Source: a virus
Reading direction: 5' to 3' (one strand)
Virus record (IMG/VR): IMGVR_UViG_3300031237_000011
Span: 1 to 43,077 of that record
DNA: 43,077 nucleotides
The translations under genes were made by a program, and so were the position numbers. Shown one piece after another: positions 1 through 6,584 of this stretch (the stretch's first letter is position 1; each line of letters begins with the position of its first letter). The notes under the pieces are model-generated. The model was not told the DNA's origin and did not search any database. It worked only from the letters and a program-made list of their open reading frames with translations.

Positions 1-114
1 AACCAGACCGAGACGGCAAAGGCGTGCCTTGCAATGGCTGACCGTTGGCAAAAGGCAATGGATGCTGCTCGCGACGTCCTGGTGCAAGGGAAGGGGACGA
101 GTGATGGCGTTTGA
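1..114 (+). CDS. C-terminal end of a coiled-coil protein (partial, 5' end outside window)
   Basis: Frame 1 is open from the first base and stops with TGA at 112-114. The 37 visible residues are charged and alanine-rich (TAKACLAMADRWQKAMDAA), like the end of a helical protein. The next gene overlaps it at ATG 104. If the window ends are joined, this could be the tail of the gene that runs off at 43077, but that needs one extra base (or 3n+1 bases) at the join. Function unknown. Confidence 0.5.
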   Translation, partial: NQTETAKACLAMADRWQKAMDAARDVLVQGKGTSDGV

Positions 115-238
115 CTGGAACGAACCACTTAGTAGACGCGAGCTTTTCTGGGGGCGGTTCATGGCGATAACAGGCCTGCTTCTAGGCGTCCTAGTGGGCA
201 TCTGGATAGGCTTTGTAGTATGGGGGACGGGAGTATGA
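104..238 (+). CDS. Small single-pass membrane protein, 44 aa
   Basis: The ATG at 104 is preceded by a good ribosome site (AAGGGGACGA). Residues about 20-41 (AITGLLLGVLVGIWIGFVVW) form one hydrophobic membrane helix; the N-terminus is short and charged. The stop overlaps the next start as ATGA (235-238), so the two are translationally coupled. An upstream in-frame ATG at 29 has no ribosome site and is less likely. Family not recognised; a role at the membrane is inferred only from the helix. Confidence 0.6.
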   Translation: MAFDWNEPLSRRELFWGRFMAITGLLLGVLVGIWIGFVVWGTGV

Positions 239-966
239 ACGAGGAGCAGGATGAATCACCCGTAGCTGGTATGCCTAAAGTCTTGTATCTCGGCACCATG
301 CTAGCTGCACAACGACGGCGTATCGCCGCCCTGGAGCGTGACCTGGCGCGGGTGCAGGAGGAGCGGGACGACTGGAAGCGCCGCACTCGCTGGCATAACG
401 AGGTCAGGCGGGCAACGCTACGCCGTGCAGAGCAGGCTGAACGTGAGCTAACAGAGGCGCGGGCAGAGAACGAACGGCTAGTTAGCCAACATCGCAGCCC
501 AGTTTACTCAAAACCCTGGTCATTTGAGGTATGTAAGGACTGCGACCGGAAGAACCACGTTGGCTTTCGGGTCAGTGACCGCATGTGGCAGTCAGTTATG
601 GATGACGAGCAAGGCGTCCTTTGTATCGATTGTTTCGACTCGCGAGCCACTGCTAAAGGTATTGATTGGACAATTGAGCCGGTGGATTTCTTTCCGGTTA
701 GTACAATTGCAAATCAGAAATGGGGCGAGATCGAAGCATCAGAGCCACAACGTCCTAATGACTACGACGCCCTCCTCCAGGTGCTGCGGGAGCTGTTAGT
801 ACGCCTGCTCATCTTCCTCGAAGCTGTGACTCGTGACGGCAACTCCGGCCCCATCATCGAACACACCCAACTTCATAAACTCCACGACATCCACTTGCCG
901 GACTACCAGTGCGAAGCCTGCGAACTGGCGAAAGAGATCAGGGCTATGCTGGCAGCAGGAGCGTAG
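235..966 (+). CDS. Coiled-coil protein with Cys-pair zinc-binding-like region, 243 aa
   Basis: Starts at ATG 235 after the ribosome site GGGACGGGAG, with a four-base overlap to the gene before. Residues about 20-85 are a charged coiled coil (ALERDLARVQEERDDW). A middle part has two Cys pairs about 35 residues apart, VCKDC and LCIDC, suggesting a zinc-binding fold. The C-terminus has a further Cys pair in QCEACELAKEI. The order coiled coil then zinc module suggests a multimeric nucleic-acid or protein adaptor, but I recognise no family. Neighbours are small unknown plus-strand genes. Confidence 0.72.
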   Translation: MNEEQDESPVAGMPKVLYLGTMLAAQRRRIAALERDLARVQEERDDWKRRTRWHNEVRRATLRRAEQAERELTEARAENERLVSQHRSPVYSKPWSFEVCKDCDRKNHVGFRVSDRMWQSVMDDEQGVLCIDCFDSRATAKGIDWTIEPVDFFPVSTIANQKWGEIEASEPQRPNDYDALLQVLRELLVRLLIFLEAVTRDGNSGPIIEHTQLHKLHDIHLPDYQCEACELAKEIRAMLAAGA

Positions 967-970
967 AAGG

Positions 971-1222
971 ATGACGGACAAGACGGTGCGACTGATTCCG
1001 TGGGCGCTTGGGCCTGCCGGACTGCAGCTTACCGAGAAGGAGGGTGACACTTACACAATCACGGCTGTGCGAATTGCTCAACCATTAGTTAATCACCTCA
1101 ACGCCCTCGAAGAACGGTGCGTCCGCTACGAGGCGGCGCTGCAGGAGATTGCTAGTCACAATATGGAAGATGCTTACAACATCGACATCGCTATCGCTCG
1201 CGCTACCCTTGATGCTGATTAA
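971..1222 (+). CDS. Hypothetical protein, 83 aa
   Basis: Starts at ATG 971 four bases after the preceding stop; the GAAGG just before the ATG is the ribosome site. A beta-like N-terminal half (TVRLIPWALGPAGLQL) is followed by a helix (LNALEERCVRYEAALQEIA). No motif or family recognised. Its tight spacing places it in the same operon as its neighbours. Confidence 0.6.
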   Translation: MTDKTVRLIPWALGPAGLQLTEKEGDTYTITAVRIAQPLVNHLNALEERCVRYEAALQEIASHNMEDAYNIDIAIARATLDAD

Positions 1223-1277
1223 CCTTTGCCCATGCGCCTGCGTTCTAATAAAGTGGAGGACTTAGAAGGAGAAACCT

Positions 1278-1550
1278 ATGGACAACTACTCAAGTGCATT
1301 GACCGGAACTATCGCACCAGACATCGCAACGATGGAGACCTTACTCAGCATGGCAGACCAGGTGTCCGCCGCCGCAACCGACGTCGAGGAGGCATGGCGA
1401 ACATTCTGCTTTGGCAAGAACGCAAGCCCGCCAAGCTTGCAACCTGAGCCACCCCCACCAGAGAACCGCTTTGAGTATTCGCGCGAGAGCCTCAGCCGCA
1501 GTGTGACGCGTCTGCGTCAGATGGCTGACAACATTCGCTCGCGCGCCTAG
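1278..1550 (+). CDS. Hypothetical helical protein, 90 aa
   Basis: ATG 1278 follows AGAAGGAGAAACCT, a strong ribosome site. The protein is mostly helical, with a short proline-rich hinge (PEPPPPEN) between an N-terminal half of about 50 residues and a C-terminal basic helix (SRSVTRLRQMADNIRSRA). A competing reading frame at 1226-1447 covers the same DNA but has no ribosome site. Function unknown; 12 bases separate it from the secreted-protein gene downstream. Confidence 0.62.
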   Translation: MDNYSSALTGTIAPDIATMETLLSMADQVSAAATDVEEAWRTFCFGKNASPPSLQPEPPPPENRFEYSRESLSRSVTRLRQMADNIRSRA

Positions 1551-1562
1551 AAGGAGCAACAG

Positions 1563-2273
1563 ATGAAGAAGTACATCCTGTTTACCGCTATCGCGCTGTT
1601 CGCCGGCCTCGCATTCGCACCGCCCGCAAGCGCTCAGGAAGTACCTGAGCGCGGGTCCATCACCATCGAACTGGACGCCAAGGGCAACACCCACGGGCGC
1701 AACTTCGACTTCCGCTTTAACCCTGGCGCGGACTTCAATCTCAAGGACAACGAAAGTGTAACCCGCAAGGGCCTGCGCAACGACGACTACGAAGTCCTGC
1801 TATTCGAGCGTGGCTGGGTCATCACTGATGTGGACTGCACTGGCGACAATCTGAGCGAGGTCTCCTGGGATGAGGCCAGTGTCAGCATCGAACTCAACTC
1901 CCACGAGGACATCGAGTGCGTGGTAGAGATTGACACCGAGGACGAGCCAACGCCCACGCCTACAGTCGCGCCCCTACCCACTACGCCGGTCCCGCCTGCA
2001 CCAACCCCGCAAGTCCAGACCGGCTGCATCATCAACGGGCAGGCTGTCATGCTAGTAGGCAACGTGCAGTGTCCAGCAGCACCAACCCCCACGGCAGTGC
2101 CGGCACAGGTTGTGGCCGTGCAACCCGTGAGCCCCATACGCCCGCCTGCTACAGGCAGTGGTGGCCTATTGCCCGTGCTCGCAGTGCCTACCTTCAACGC
2201 CATTGGCGATGACGACTACGGCTACGACGGCGGTGGTAGCGGTTACGATGACGGCTACGACTGCTACGACTAG
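1563..2273 (+). CDS. Secreted protein with prealbumin-like domain, Pro-Thr linker and Gly/Tyr/Asp tail, 236 aa
   Basis: A clear Sec signal peptide (basic MKK, hydrophobic core, ASA cleavage site near residue 24) sends it out of the cell. Residues about 30-125 look like one prealbumin-like beta domain: a GLRNDDYEV stretch, then RGWVITDVDCTG and a late Cys (IECVVEI), the two cysteines perhaps forming a disulfide. A Pro-Thr linker (about 128-150), a short Cys pair segment, the stretch RPPATGSGGLLPV and a Gly/Tyr/Asp-rich end follow. PPATG recalls cell-surface sorting motifs, but no full sorting signal (long hydrophobic helix plus basic tail) follows. Such architecture is typical of secreted proteins of Chloroflexota and related Gram-positive-like lineages. 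In a phage it could coat the host surface or act on neighbours; this is inference. It is the last gene before a terminator. Confidence 0.78.
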   Translation: MKKYILFTAIALFAGLAFAPPASAQEVPERGSITIELDAKGNTHGRNFDFRFNPGADFNLKDNESVTRKGLRNDDYEVLLFERGWVITDVDCTGDNLSEVSWDEASVSIELNSHEDIECVVEIDTEDEPTPTPTVAPLPTTPVPPAPTPQVQTGCIINGQAVMLVGNVQCPAAPTPTAVPAQVVAVQPVSPIRPPATGSGGLLPVLAVPTFNAIGDDDYGYDGGGSGYDDGYDCYD

Positions 2274-2343
2274 ACAGCCGAGCTGACCTCGGCTAATATC
2301 TAAGCGCAGTCCTCCTTGCACTGCATGCTTCGTCCCATGAAGG

Positions 2344-2374
2344 CCCCCAGGTTCCGCGACCACCTGGGGGTTTT
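2344..2374 (+). terminator. Rho-independent terminator
   Basis: A perfect nine-pair stem (2344-2352 with 2362-2370, CCCCCAGGT against ACCTGGGGG) with a nine-base loop is followed directly by TTTT. It lies 70 bases after the secreted-protein stop and closes the left-hand plus-strand operon. Confidence 0.9.
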
Positions 2375-2407
2375 CATATCCCGTGAGATTTGGCTAGGTT
2401 TGAAGGC

Positions 2408-2435
2408 TTGACTCTACTACATCATGATGTAGACT
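2408..2435 (+). promoter_or_regulatory. Promoter with embedded 16-bp palindromic operator
   Basis: TTGACT (2408-2413), a 16-base spacer and TAGACT (2430-2435) form a sigma-70-like promoter. A perfect palindrome, CTACATCATGATGTAG (2417-2432), fills the spacer and overlaps the -10 box, the classical place for a repressor to bind. Transcription from about 2442 would start at or next to the ATG of the next gene, so the message would be leaderless. The phage HTH protein at 42052-42309 is a candidate binder, but this palindrome is not repeated perfectly at its own promoter. Confidence 0.72.
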
Positions 2436-2441
2436 CTAGAC

Positions 2442-2642
2442 ATGCCAGAGTACACCGAGTTCAAGTGGCCCATGCAGCAGGAAATCTATTTCCGTGGATG
2501 GAAGAGTAGGCTGCTATTTCTCTGGCATGGTCATGCCACATTGAATTGCCATGTCACAATGCGAACGACAGCGGAATCCATAGATATGGATTACATGTAC
2601 TTCGTAACTACAATTACCCCACACAAAGGAGGAAGTGACTAG
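2442..2642 (+). CDS. Hypothetical protein, 66 aa, leaderless start
   Basis: The ATG sits six bases after the -10 box of the palindrome-bearing promoter and has no ribosome site, so it is probably read from a leaderless mRNA. The protein is rich in aromatic residues (FKWPMQQEIYFRGWKSRLLFLWHGH) and has no recognised motif. It is the first gene of the replication and recombination operon and would be the first product if the operator were released. Confidence 0.62.
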   Translation: MPEYTEFKWPMQQEIYFRGWKSRLLFLWHGHATLNCHVTMRTTAESIDMDYMYFVTTITPHKGGSD

Positions 2643-2648
2643 CGACCA

Positions 2649-2771
2649 ATGGTTATCGCGCTGACCAGAATCATGTGTAAGCAGTGTGGCCACGGCTGGA
2701 TGCCACGAGTGGAGAATCCAGTCAGATGTCCGCGCTGTGGTAGCTACAAATGGAATGCACCAAAGGAGTAA
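2649..2771 (+). CDS. Zinc-ribbon microprotein, 40 aa
   Basis: Two Cys pairs, CKQC and CPRC, 14 residues apart make a minimal zinc ribbon that fills nearly the whole protein. The ATG is weakly supported by a distant AAAGGAGG (2625-2632); a later in-frame ATG just before the first Cys pair is possible. Its end contains the AAAGGAG ribosome site of the next gene. Such ribbons in phages often bind nucleic acid or host polymerase; here this is inference. Confidence 0.6.
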   Translation: MVIALTRIMCKQCGHGWMPRVENPVRCPRCGSYKWNAPKE

Positions 2772-2774
2772 TGA

Positions 2775-3404
2775 ATGAACGATTTGCTAGCAGAACTCGA
2801 CGCGCTTAGCCCTGAAGTCCTCGACCAGAACGAACTCCTGCGCAGCCGGCGCAAGCCTGAATGGGCCAAGGTTTATAACGAGTTCGAGGCTGACACCACC
2901 TTCAGTGAAGGCACTGGCAGAGATGGCAAGCGCCTGCTCGTGCTCAACTGGACCAACATGAACATCATCCAGAGCGACGTGCCCTGGACTGGCACCGAGG
3001 ACTCAGACGAGTTCCCGGTGAGCGACCGTGCTAACTCCAAGATGGGATTCCTGCTCAAGAGCCTGCCCGCTGGTAAGAAGTTGAGCGACCTCAACAAGCA
3101 GCGTGTCCACTACCGCCAGGGCTTGTGGCAGCAGAAGGATGCGGCTGGTAACGTGCGCCTCAACGACAAGGGCTTCCCGGCCTACGAACTGTGGTACTGG
3201 GAAGTCGTGAGCGTTGGTGCAAAGGGCAGCAACGGTGCCAAGCCCGCGCTCTCTGATGAGGACTTCGAGGCGAAGGTGCCACTCGTGGTGGGATTGACCC
3301 ACGCCGCCGCTATCGAGGCAGTGGGTGCGGACGTGATCTCGCGCGGCCTGCTGAGCAAGCGCCTGCGCCAGGTCGATGGGGTCTATGAGATGGTGAGCGC
3401 ATGA
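2775..3404 (+). CDS. Hypothetical protein at head of recombination module, 209 aa
   Basis: ATG 2775 follows AAAGGAG. The protein has a short helical N-terminus, a beta-rich middle (RLLVLNWTNMNIIQSDVPW; ELWYWEVVSVGA) and a helical C-terminus. I recognise no family. Its position just before Cas4-like, exonuclease and Sak4-like genes, where many phages carry a single-strand DNA-binding protein, makes an OB-fold DNA-binding role possible but unproven. It overlaps the following gene by ATGA. Confidence 0.75.
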   Translation: MNDLLAELDALSPEVLDQNELLRSRRKPEWAKVYNEFEADTTFSEGTGRDGKRLLVLNWTNMNIIQSDVPWTGTEDSDEFPVSDRANSKMGFLLKSLPAGKKLSDLNKQRVHYRQGLWQQKDAAGNVRLNDKGFPAYELWYWEVVSVGAKGSNGAKPALSDEDFEAKVPLVVGLTHAAAIEAVGADVISRGLLSKRLRQVDGVYEMVSA

Positions 3405-3772
3405 CCACCCTCAAGGGCACCGCCAAGTACAACAAGGCCAACGTCCTTAAGCAACTCCGTGAAGCTGAAGCAGCGGTTCTGCGCACCATCCAGACCCACG
3501 AACAGGCGCTAATCCAATGGCGTGAGTCTGCCCCACGCAAACTAGCCGGAGCCATCGAACAATATGGCGACGGCAAACAGGGCTACCATTCCTCAATGTT
3601 CAACTTCGAACCGCCACGATTGAACACAGCCTGTGCAGACTACCGGGTGCAAGGATTGAACAAATGCATCCTCCGCATTGAGGCTATGGCAGGAGATCGA
3701 CAAGATGGAGCAATTACCCTTCGTGGAGATGACCCGCTGTGGGATTACGTCGGGCTTGCTGCCTGTCTATAG
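3401..3772 (+). CDS. Hypothetical protein, 123 aa
   Basis: Starts at ATG 3401 inside the ATGA overlap with the gene before, so it is translationally coupled to it. The first half is helical and basic (KANVLKQLREAEAAVLRTIQTHEQALIQW); the second holds several aromatics and two Cys. No family recognised. A perfect hairpin begins on the first base after its stop codon. Confidence 0.68.
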   Translation: MTTLKGTAKYNKANVLKQLREAEAAVLRTIQTHEQALIQWRESAPRKLAGAIEQYGDGKQGYHSSMFNFEPPRLNTACADYRVQGLNKCILRIEAMAGDRQDGAITLRGDDPLWDYVGLAACL

Positions 3773-3980
3773 GGTGAACGCGTAGTTCACCACTTCCCCG
3801 CTGGGCGCAAGGAGACTTACGCTCGGCTGGGAGGGATGGGTAGTTATACCTAGGGTGTCGTCATTCTAGGTGAAGTAAGTCGGGGATGGACGCGTATGAC
3901 GCCCGCCGCTGCACTGCTCATCTCGCCAACTTGGAGGGACGGCATACATGCTTGACGGGGGCTTGCCTGCCTCCCTCCAA
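3773..3980 (+). ncRNA. Candidate structured RNA in a 228-base non-coding gap
   Basis: No convincing gene fills 3773-4000, but several perfect stems do. They are GGTGAAC/GTTCACC (3773-3779 with 3785-3791), GACTTAC/GTAAGTC (3814-3820 with 3875-3881), ACCTAG/CTAGGT nested inside it (3848-3853 with 3866-3871), and TTGGAGGGA/TCCCTCCAA (3931-3939 with 3972-3980). CCCC 3796-3799 can extend the second stem with GGGG 3882-3885. The only small reading frame (3896-3955, 19 codons) ends in the loop of the last stem and could be a leader peptide. I recognise no known RNA family; it may be a leader controlling the nuclease genes or a free small RNA. Confidence 0.45.
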
Positions 3981-4000
3981 CTTAGACAAGGAACCAGGTA

Positions 4001-4195
4001 ATGGCACGAAGGCAAGTTGAGCTACAGGTTAAAAATTGTCACGCGGTAGGACTGAACTTTACCCACCAAGGCCTACACGACCCTCACATCTGGCACCAGA
4101 AACGGCAAGTTGGCCAACAAGAGGGGCCGCAAGATTTCTTCTGCTACCTGTGGTGCCCTGGTGTCGAAGCAGTAGAAGAGGTCGTTTCTAAGTGA
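4001..4195 (+). CDS. Hypothetical protein, 64 aa
   Basis: ATG 4001 follows AAGGAACCAGGTA. The product contains many His and Gln residues and two Cys (FFCYLWCPGVEAVEEVV), perhaps a small metal site (C-x3-C with upstream His and Cys). Its stop overlaps the next start as GTGA (4192-4195). No family recognised. It is the first gene after the structured non-coding gap. Confidence 0.5.
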   Translation: MARRQVELQVKNCHAVGLNFTHQGLHDPHIWHQKRQVGQQEGPQDFFCYLWCPGVEAVEEVVSK

Positions 4196-4956
4196 TCACA
4201 GAGCCAGCACCCCACCTGCACTCGCAGGTTCTCAACACTCTCAAGAGCGAGTACGCATTGAGTGATGATGAGCGCCGACGCACGGGGGCCTTCCATGTGA
4301 GCGAGCTCGTGTACTGCCTGAGTCGCTCATATTGGAACCGCATAGACCCGCTGCCACCCAGCGATGACGAGACCCTACTCTGGAGCCTCGGCTACGGGTA
4401 CGAGCGCGTACTCATCTCGCGCCTGCACATGGAGCCCATCGTGGTAGATGGCATCATCGGCACACCCGACTTTGCCTTCCCAGATGGCACGCCCGCGGAC
4501 CTCAAGACCACCAGGATGGCACCAACTACTAGCCTTGGATGTGCCATCTGTGGGGAAAAGCGTAATGGTCACCCCGGTCGCGCAAAGGCAGGACATCCTT
4601 ATACAAAGAGCGAGCCCGTGCCCTTCGTGATGCCGGAAGGCTGGGTGCGCCAGTTCAAGAGCTACAGGTACATGCTTAATCGTGGCGTGATATGGATGAG
4701 CACTGATCCTCGCTGGACTTTCGGTGTTGTAGTCGTCCACCTGATCCAACCCGACATTCGCGCCTACCTGCTCCACTTCAGCGAGCCAGAGCTATTCGCC
4801 CACTGGCAGTGGATGCTAGAACGCAGCAACACCCTGGAATCCATGCTCGCAGCACAGGACCCACAGCCCTTCATCCACCAGATGGATTTCGAGTGCGACC
4901 ACTGTTCGCGTAAGCTGGATTGCCAGCTCGCACAATCATTGCAAGGAGGAAAGTAA
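4192..4956 (+). CDS. Cas4/RecB-like PD-(D/E)XK nuclease with Fe-S cysteines, 254 aa
   Basis: The order of motifs matches Cas4-like phage nucleases: a first Cys in HVSELVYCLSRSYW (C42), GTPDF (D93), the D-x-K core in ADLKTTR (D103, K105), Q-x3-Y in WVRQFKSYRYM (Q154, Y158) and a C-terminal cluster ECDHCSRKLDC (C235, C238, C244). The four cysteines would hold an iron-sulfur cluster. A CAIC pair at 117-120 lies in an insertion next to the active site and is unusual. Known relatives process DNA ends for recombination. The start is GTG 4192, coupled by GTGA to the gene before. Its neighbours (exonuclease, Sak4-like ATPase, XPF-like nuclease) support a role in phage recombination or replication, not CRISPR. 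Confidence 0.85.
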   Translation: MITEPAPHLHSQVLNTLKSEYALSDDERRRTGAFHVSELVYCLSRSYWNRIDPLPPSDDETLLWSLGYGYERVLISRLHMEPIVVDGIIGTPDFAFPDGTPADLKTTRMAPTTSLGCAICGEKRNGHPGRAKAGHPYTKSEPVPFVMPEGWVRQFKSYRYMLNRGVIWMSTDPRWTFGVVVVHLIQPDIRAYLLHFSEPELFAHWQWMLERSNTLESMLAAQDPQPFIHQMDFECDHCSRKLDCQLAQSLQGGK

Positions 4957-5499
4957 ATGAGGTACTTTCTCGATACTGAGTTCATCGAAGACGGCAAGAC
5001 GATTGACCTGATTAGTATCGGCATCGTCTCTGAGGACGGGCGAGAGTTCTATGCACAGCGCATCGCGGCCAAGTTTAACCTTGCGTCCGATTGGGTAGGG
5101 AGGAACATCTTTCCATCCCTGGAGCATTTTGACGTAATCAAGTTTGGCCGAACTTGCCAGTCGGCGGGTGGTGACTTAGGTAATCGGTGCTCGTCATCAT
5201 GTCCCTGGTGGTCAAACCAAGCGGAAGCCATCAAGAAGTTTTGTGATCCTGACAAGTACGGCAGGCCCGAGTTCTGGGGCTACTACGCCGACTATGACTG
5301 GGTCGTTCTGTGTCAACTTTTCGGCACGATGATGGACTTGCCCAAGGGCTGGCCGATGTACTGTCGCGACATCAAACAGCTTTGTGACGACAAAGGCAAT
5401 CCACGCCTACCGGAGCAGGGCAAGGGCGAGCACCACGCACTTGCGGACGCGCGTTGGAACAAAGTCGCGTGGGAGTTCCTGCAAGGAGGAGAGAAATGA
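4957..5499 (+). CDS. 3'-5' exonuclease, DEDDh type, Rv2179c-like, 180 aa
   Basis: The N-terminal RYFLDTEFIEDG carries the first acidic pair (D6, E8), YADYDWV the second (D114) and HHALADARWN the last (H159 or H160, D164), in the order of the DEDDh exonuclease fold. The N-terminal wording and the 180-residue length fit the Rv2179c-like 3'-5' exoribonuclease family, common in phages. It would trim RNA or single-stranded DNA 3' ends. A Cys-rich insertion (residues 67-83, CQSAGGDLGNRCSSSC) is unusual. It begins directly after the preceding stop, with AAGGAGGAAA as ribosome site, and overlaps the next gene by ATGA. Confidence 0.85.
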   Translation: MRYFLDTEFIEDGKTIDLISIGIVSEDGREFYAQRIAAKFNLASDWVGRNIFPSLEHFDVIKFGRTCQSAGGDLGNRCSSSCPWWSNQAEAIKKFCDPDKYGRPEFWGYYADYDWVVLCQLFGTMMDLPKGWPMYCRDIKQLCDDKGNPRLPEQGKGEHHALADARWNKVAWEFLQGGEK

Positions 5500-6293
5500 G
5501 CCGGGTGCATCTAATCCTGGGCGAAGCAGGCACAGGCAAGTCCACCTACGCCCTTAGCGGTGAAGGGCAAGTAGACTACTACGAGTTGGACATGGGCAGC
5601 TTCGAGCGCGCTGCTGCTGGCATCAACCTGAACGAGGGCAAGGTGTCACTGCATACCTACCCACCACCGTTGACCAACCTCATTGAGCCGGTCAAGACCA
5701 GCACCGTGAACCCCGCTGTGCCACTGAGTGTCCATGCCCTAGAGGGCTGGCGTGAGATGTTCTGGCAATTCGTGAAGGACTACCTTGAAGGGCTCAAGGG
5801 ATCAGGCTACCCAGTATTCGACACTGAGACCAAAATGTGGCTGATGACCCGGCAGGCATTCCTCCAAGAAGTGCAAGAAGCTACCTCCAGCGAGAAGGAG
5901 CGGCTTAACTCATTGGCCTACACAGAGCCCAATGCCCGCTACGACCAGATCATCACTGCTGCCAAGGCGCGAGGCAAAGACCTCATCCTAATCGCCCATG
6001 AGAAGGAAGTCTGGGTGAATGACAAGCCCACTGGCACCTACACCCACGATGGCAAGAAAGAAGCGGCTAACCTCGCGGATGTAACTCTGCGCTTCACCAT
6101 CCGCAACAAGCGCCCTCTAGCCACCATCCAGAAGGCAGGCGCAGGCGGCATGGAACTGGTAGGCCGTGAGCTTGTGTCACCCACTATCGCCAGCGTGAAC
6201 GAGTTTCTTGACGCGGCTACCAAGATTCGCAAAGCTGGCATGAGTCTGCCAGACTCTAATGATGAGCTGCTAGAACTGGCGGCAGCGCTCTAG
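5496..6293 (+). CDS. Sak4-like RecA-fold ATPase (phage nucleotide-binding protein), 265 aa
   Basis: Residues 8-15 are a Walker A loop (GEAGTGKS) right after the first strand; FDTETKMW fits the Walker B region and ILIAHEKEV a later strand or sensor. The size and the short N-terminus match Sak4-type single-strand annealing ATPases and the related phage nucleotide-binding proteins. It would load on single-stranded DNA and promote annealing, with the nucleases next to it. ATG 5496 is chosen over an upstream in-frame start because AAGGAGGAGAGAA lies just before it and it shares ATGA with the preceding stop. Confidence 0.8.
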   Translation: MSRVHLILGEAGTGKSTYALSGEGQVDYYELDMGSFERAAAGINLNEGKVSLHTYPPPLTNLIEPVKTSTVNPAVPLSVHALEGWREMFWQFVKDYLEGLKGSGYPVFDTETKMWLMTRQAFLQEVQEATSSEKERLNSLAYTEPNARYDQIITAAKARGKDLILIAHEKEVWVNDKPTGTYTHDGKKEAANLADVTLRFTIRNKRPLATIQKAGAGGMELVGRELVSPTIASVNEFLDAATKIRKAGMSLPDSNDELLELAAAL

Positions 6294-6571
6294 TGACTGC
6301 CAAGTTCCAGCCTGGAGACCTGGCTCGCGTAGGCGGCAAAGGCCGTCCCCTGCCAGCGTGCTACTGGTGGCTCAAGCGTGGCCAGATTGTGCGCATCCAG
6401 CGCGTCGTAGGCCGCATAGCCGATGGCCACCTGGAATACCAGCTCGCCTCCCGGCGTGGTAGGCCCGCTTGCGTCCTAGCCTCGTATGACCTGCGAAAAC
6501 TGGAAGAGAGGGATCGGGCTAAGGGTGCTGGCAGGAAGGCCGCTGAGCGCGCTCAGATTGCTCTTAAGTAA
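6293..6571 (+). CDS. Hypothetical basic protein with SH3/KOW-like start, 92 aa
   Basis: GTG 6293 shares its first base with the preceding TAG (TAGTG). The N-terminal part (FQPGDLARVGG, then RGQIVRIQRVVG) looks like a small beta barrel; the C-terminus is a basic helix (ERDRAKGAGRKAAERAQ). It lies between the ATPase and the XPF-like nuclease, so nucleic-acid binding is plausible. Family not recognised. Confidence 0.68.
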   Translation: MTAKFQPGDLARVGGKGRPLPACYWWLKRGQIVRIQRVVGRIADGHLEYQLASRRGRPACVLASYDLRKLEERDRAKGAGRKAAERAQIALK

Positions 6572-6572
6572 T

Positions 6573-6578
6573 AAGGAG
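6573..6578 (+). promoter_or_regulatory. Ribosome site AAGGAG that points to an AUC start
   Basis: AAGGAG lies directly after the previous stop (6569-6571). Six bases later, at 6585, is ATC, followed by a second ATC, in frame with the XPF-like nuclease. No ATG, GTG or TTG is at a proper distance; the nearest in-frame TTG (6558) is upstream of this site and lacks its own. The nuclease fold begins exactly here. Confidence 0.55.
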
Positions 6579-6584
6579 CCTGCG

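Noticed and set aside
1226-1447. Plus-strand 73-codon frame overlapping the 90-aa gene
   Set aside because: No ribosome site and Arg-rich frame-shifted composition; the ATG at 1278 has a strong ribosome site in the other frame.
1563-2273. Full LPxTG-type sortase substrate
   Set aside because: PPATG is present but the long hydrophobic segment and basic tail that complete a sorting signal are missing.
4192-4956. Cas4-like gene as evidence for a CRISPR system
   Set aside because: No Cas1, Cas2, effector or repeat array is present; the neighbours are recombination genes.
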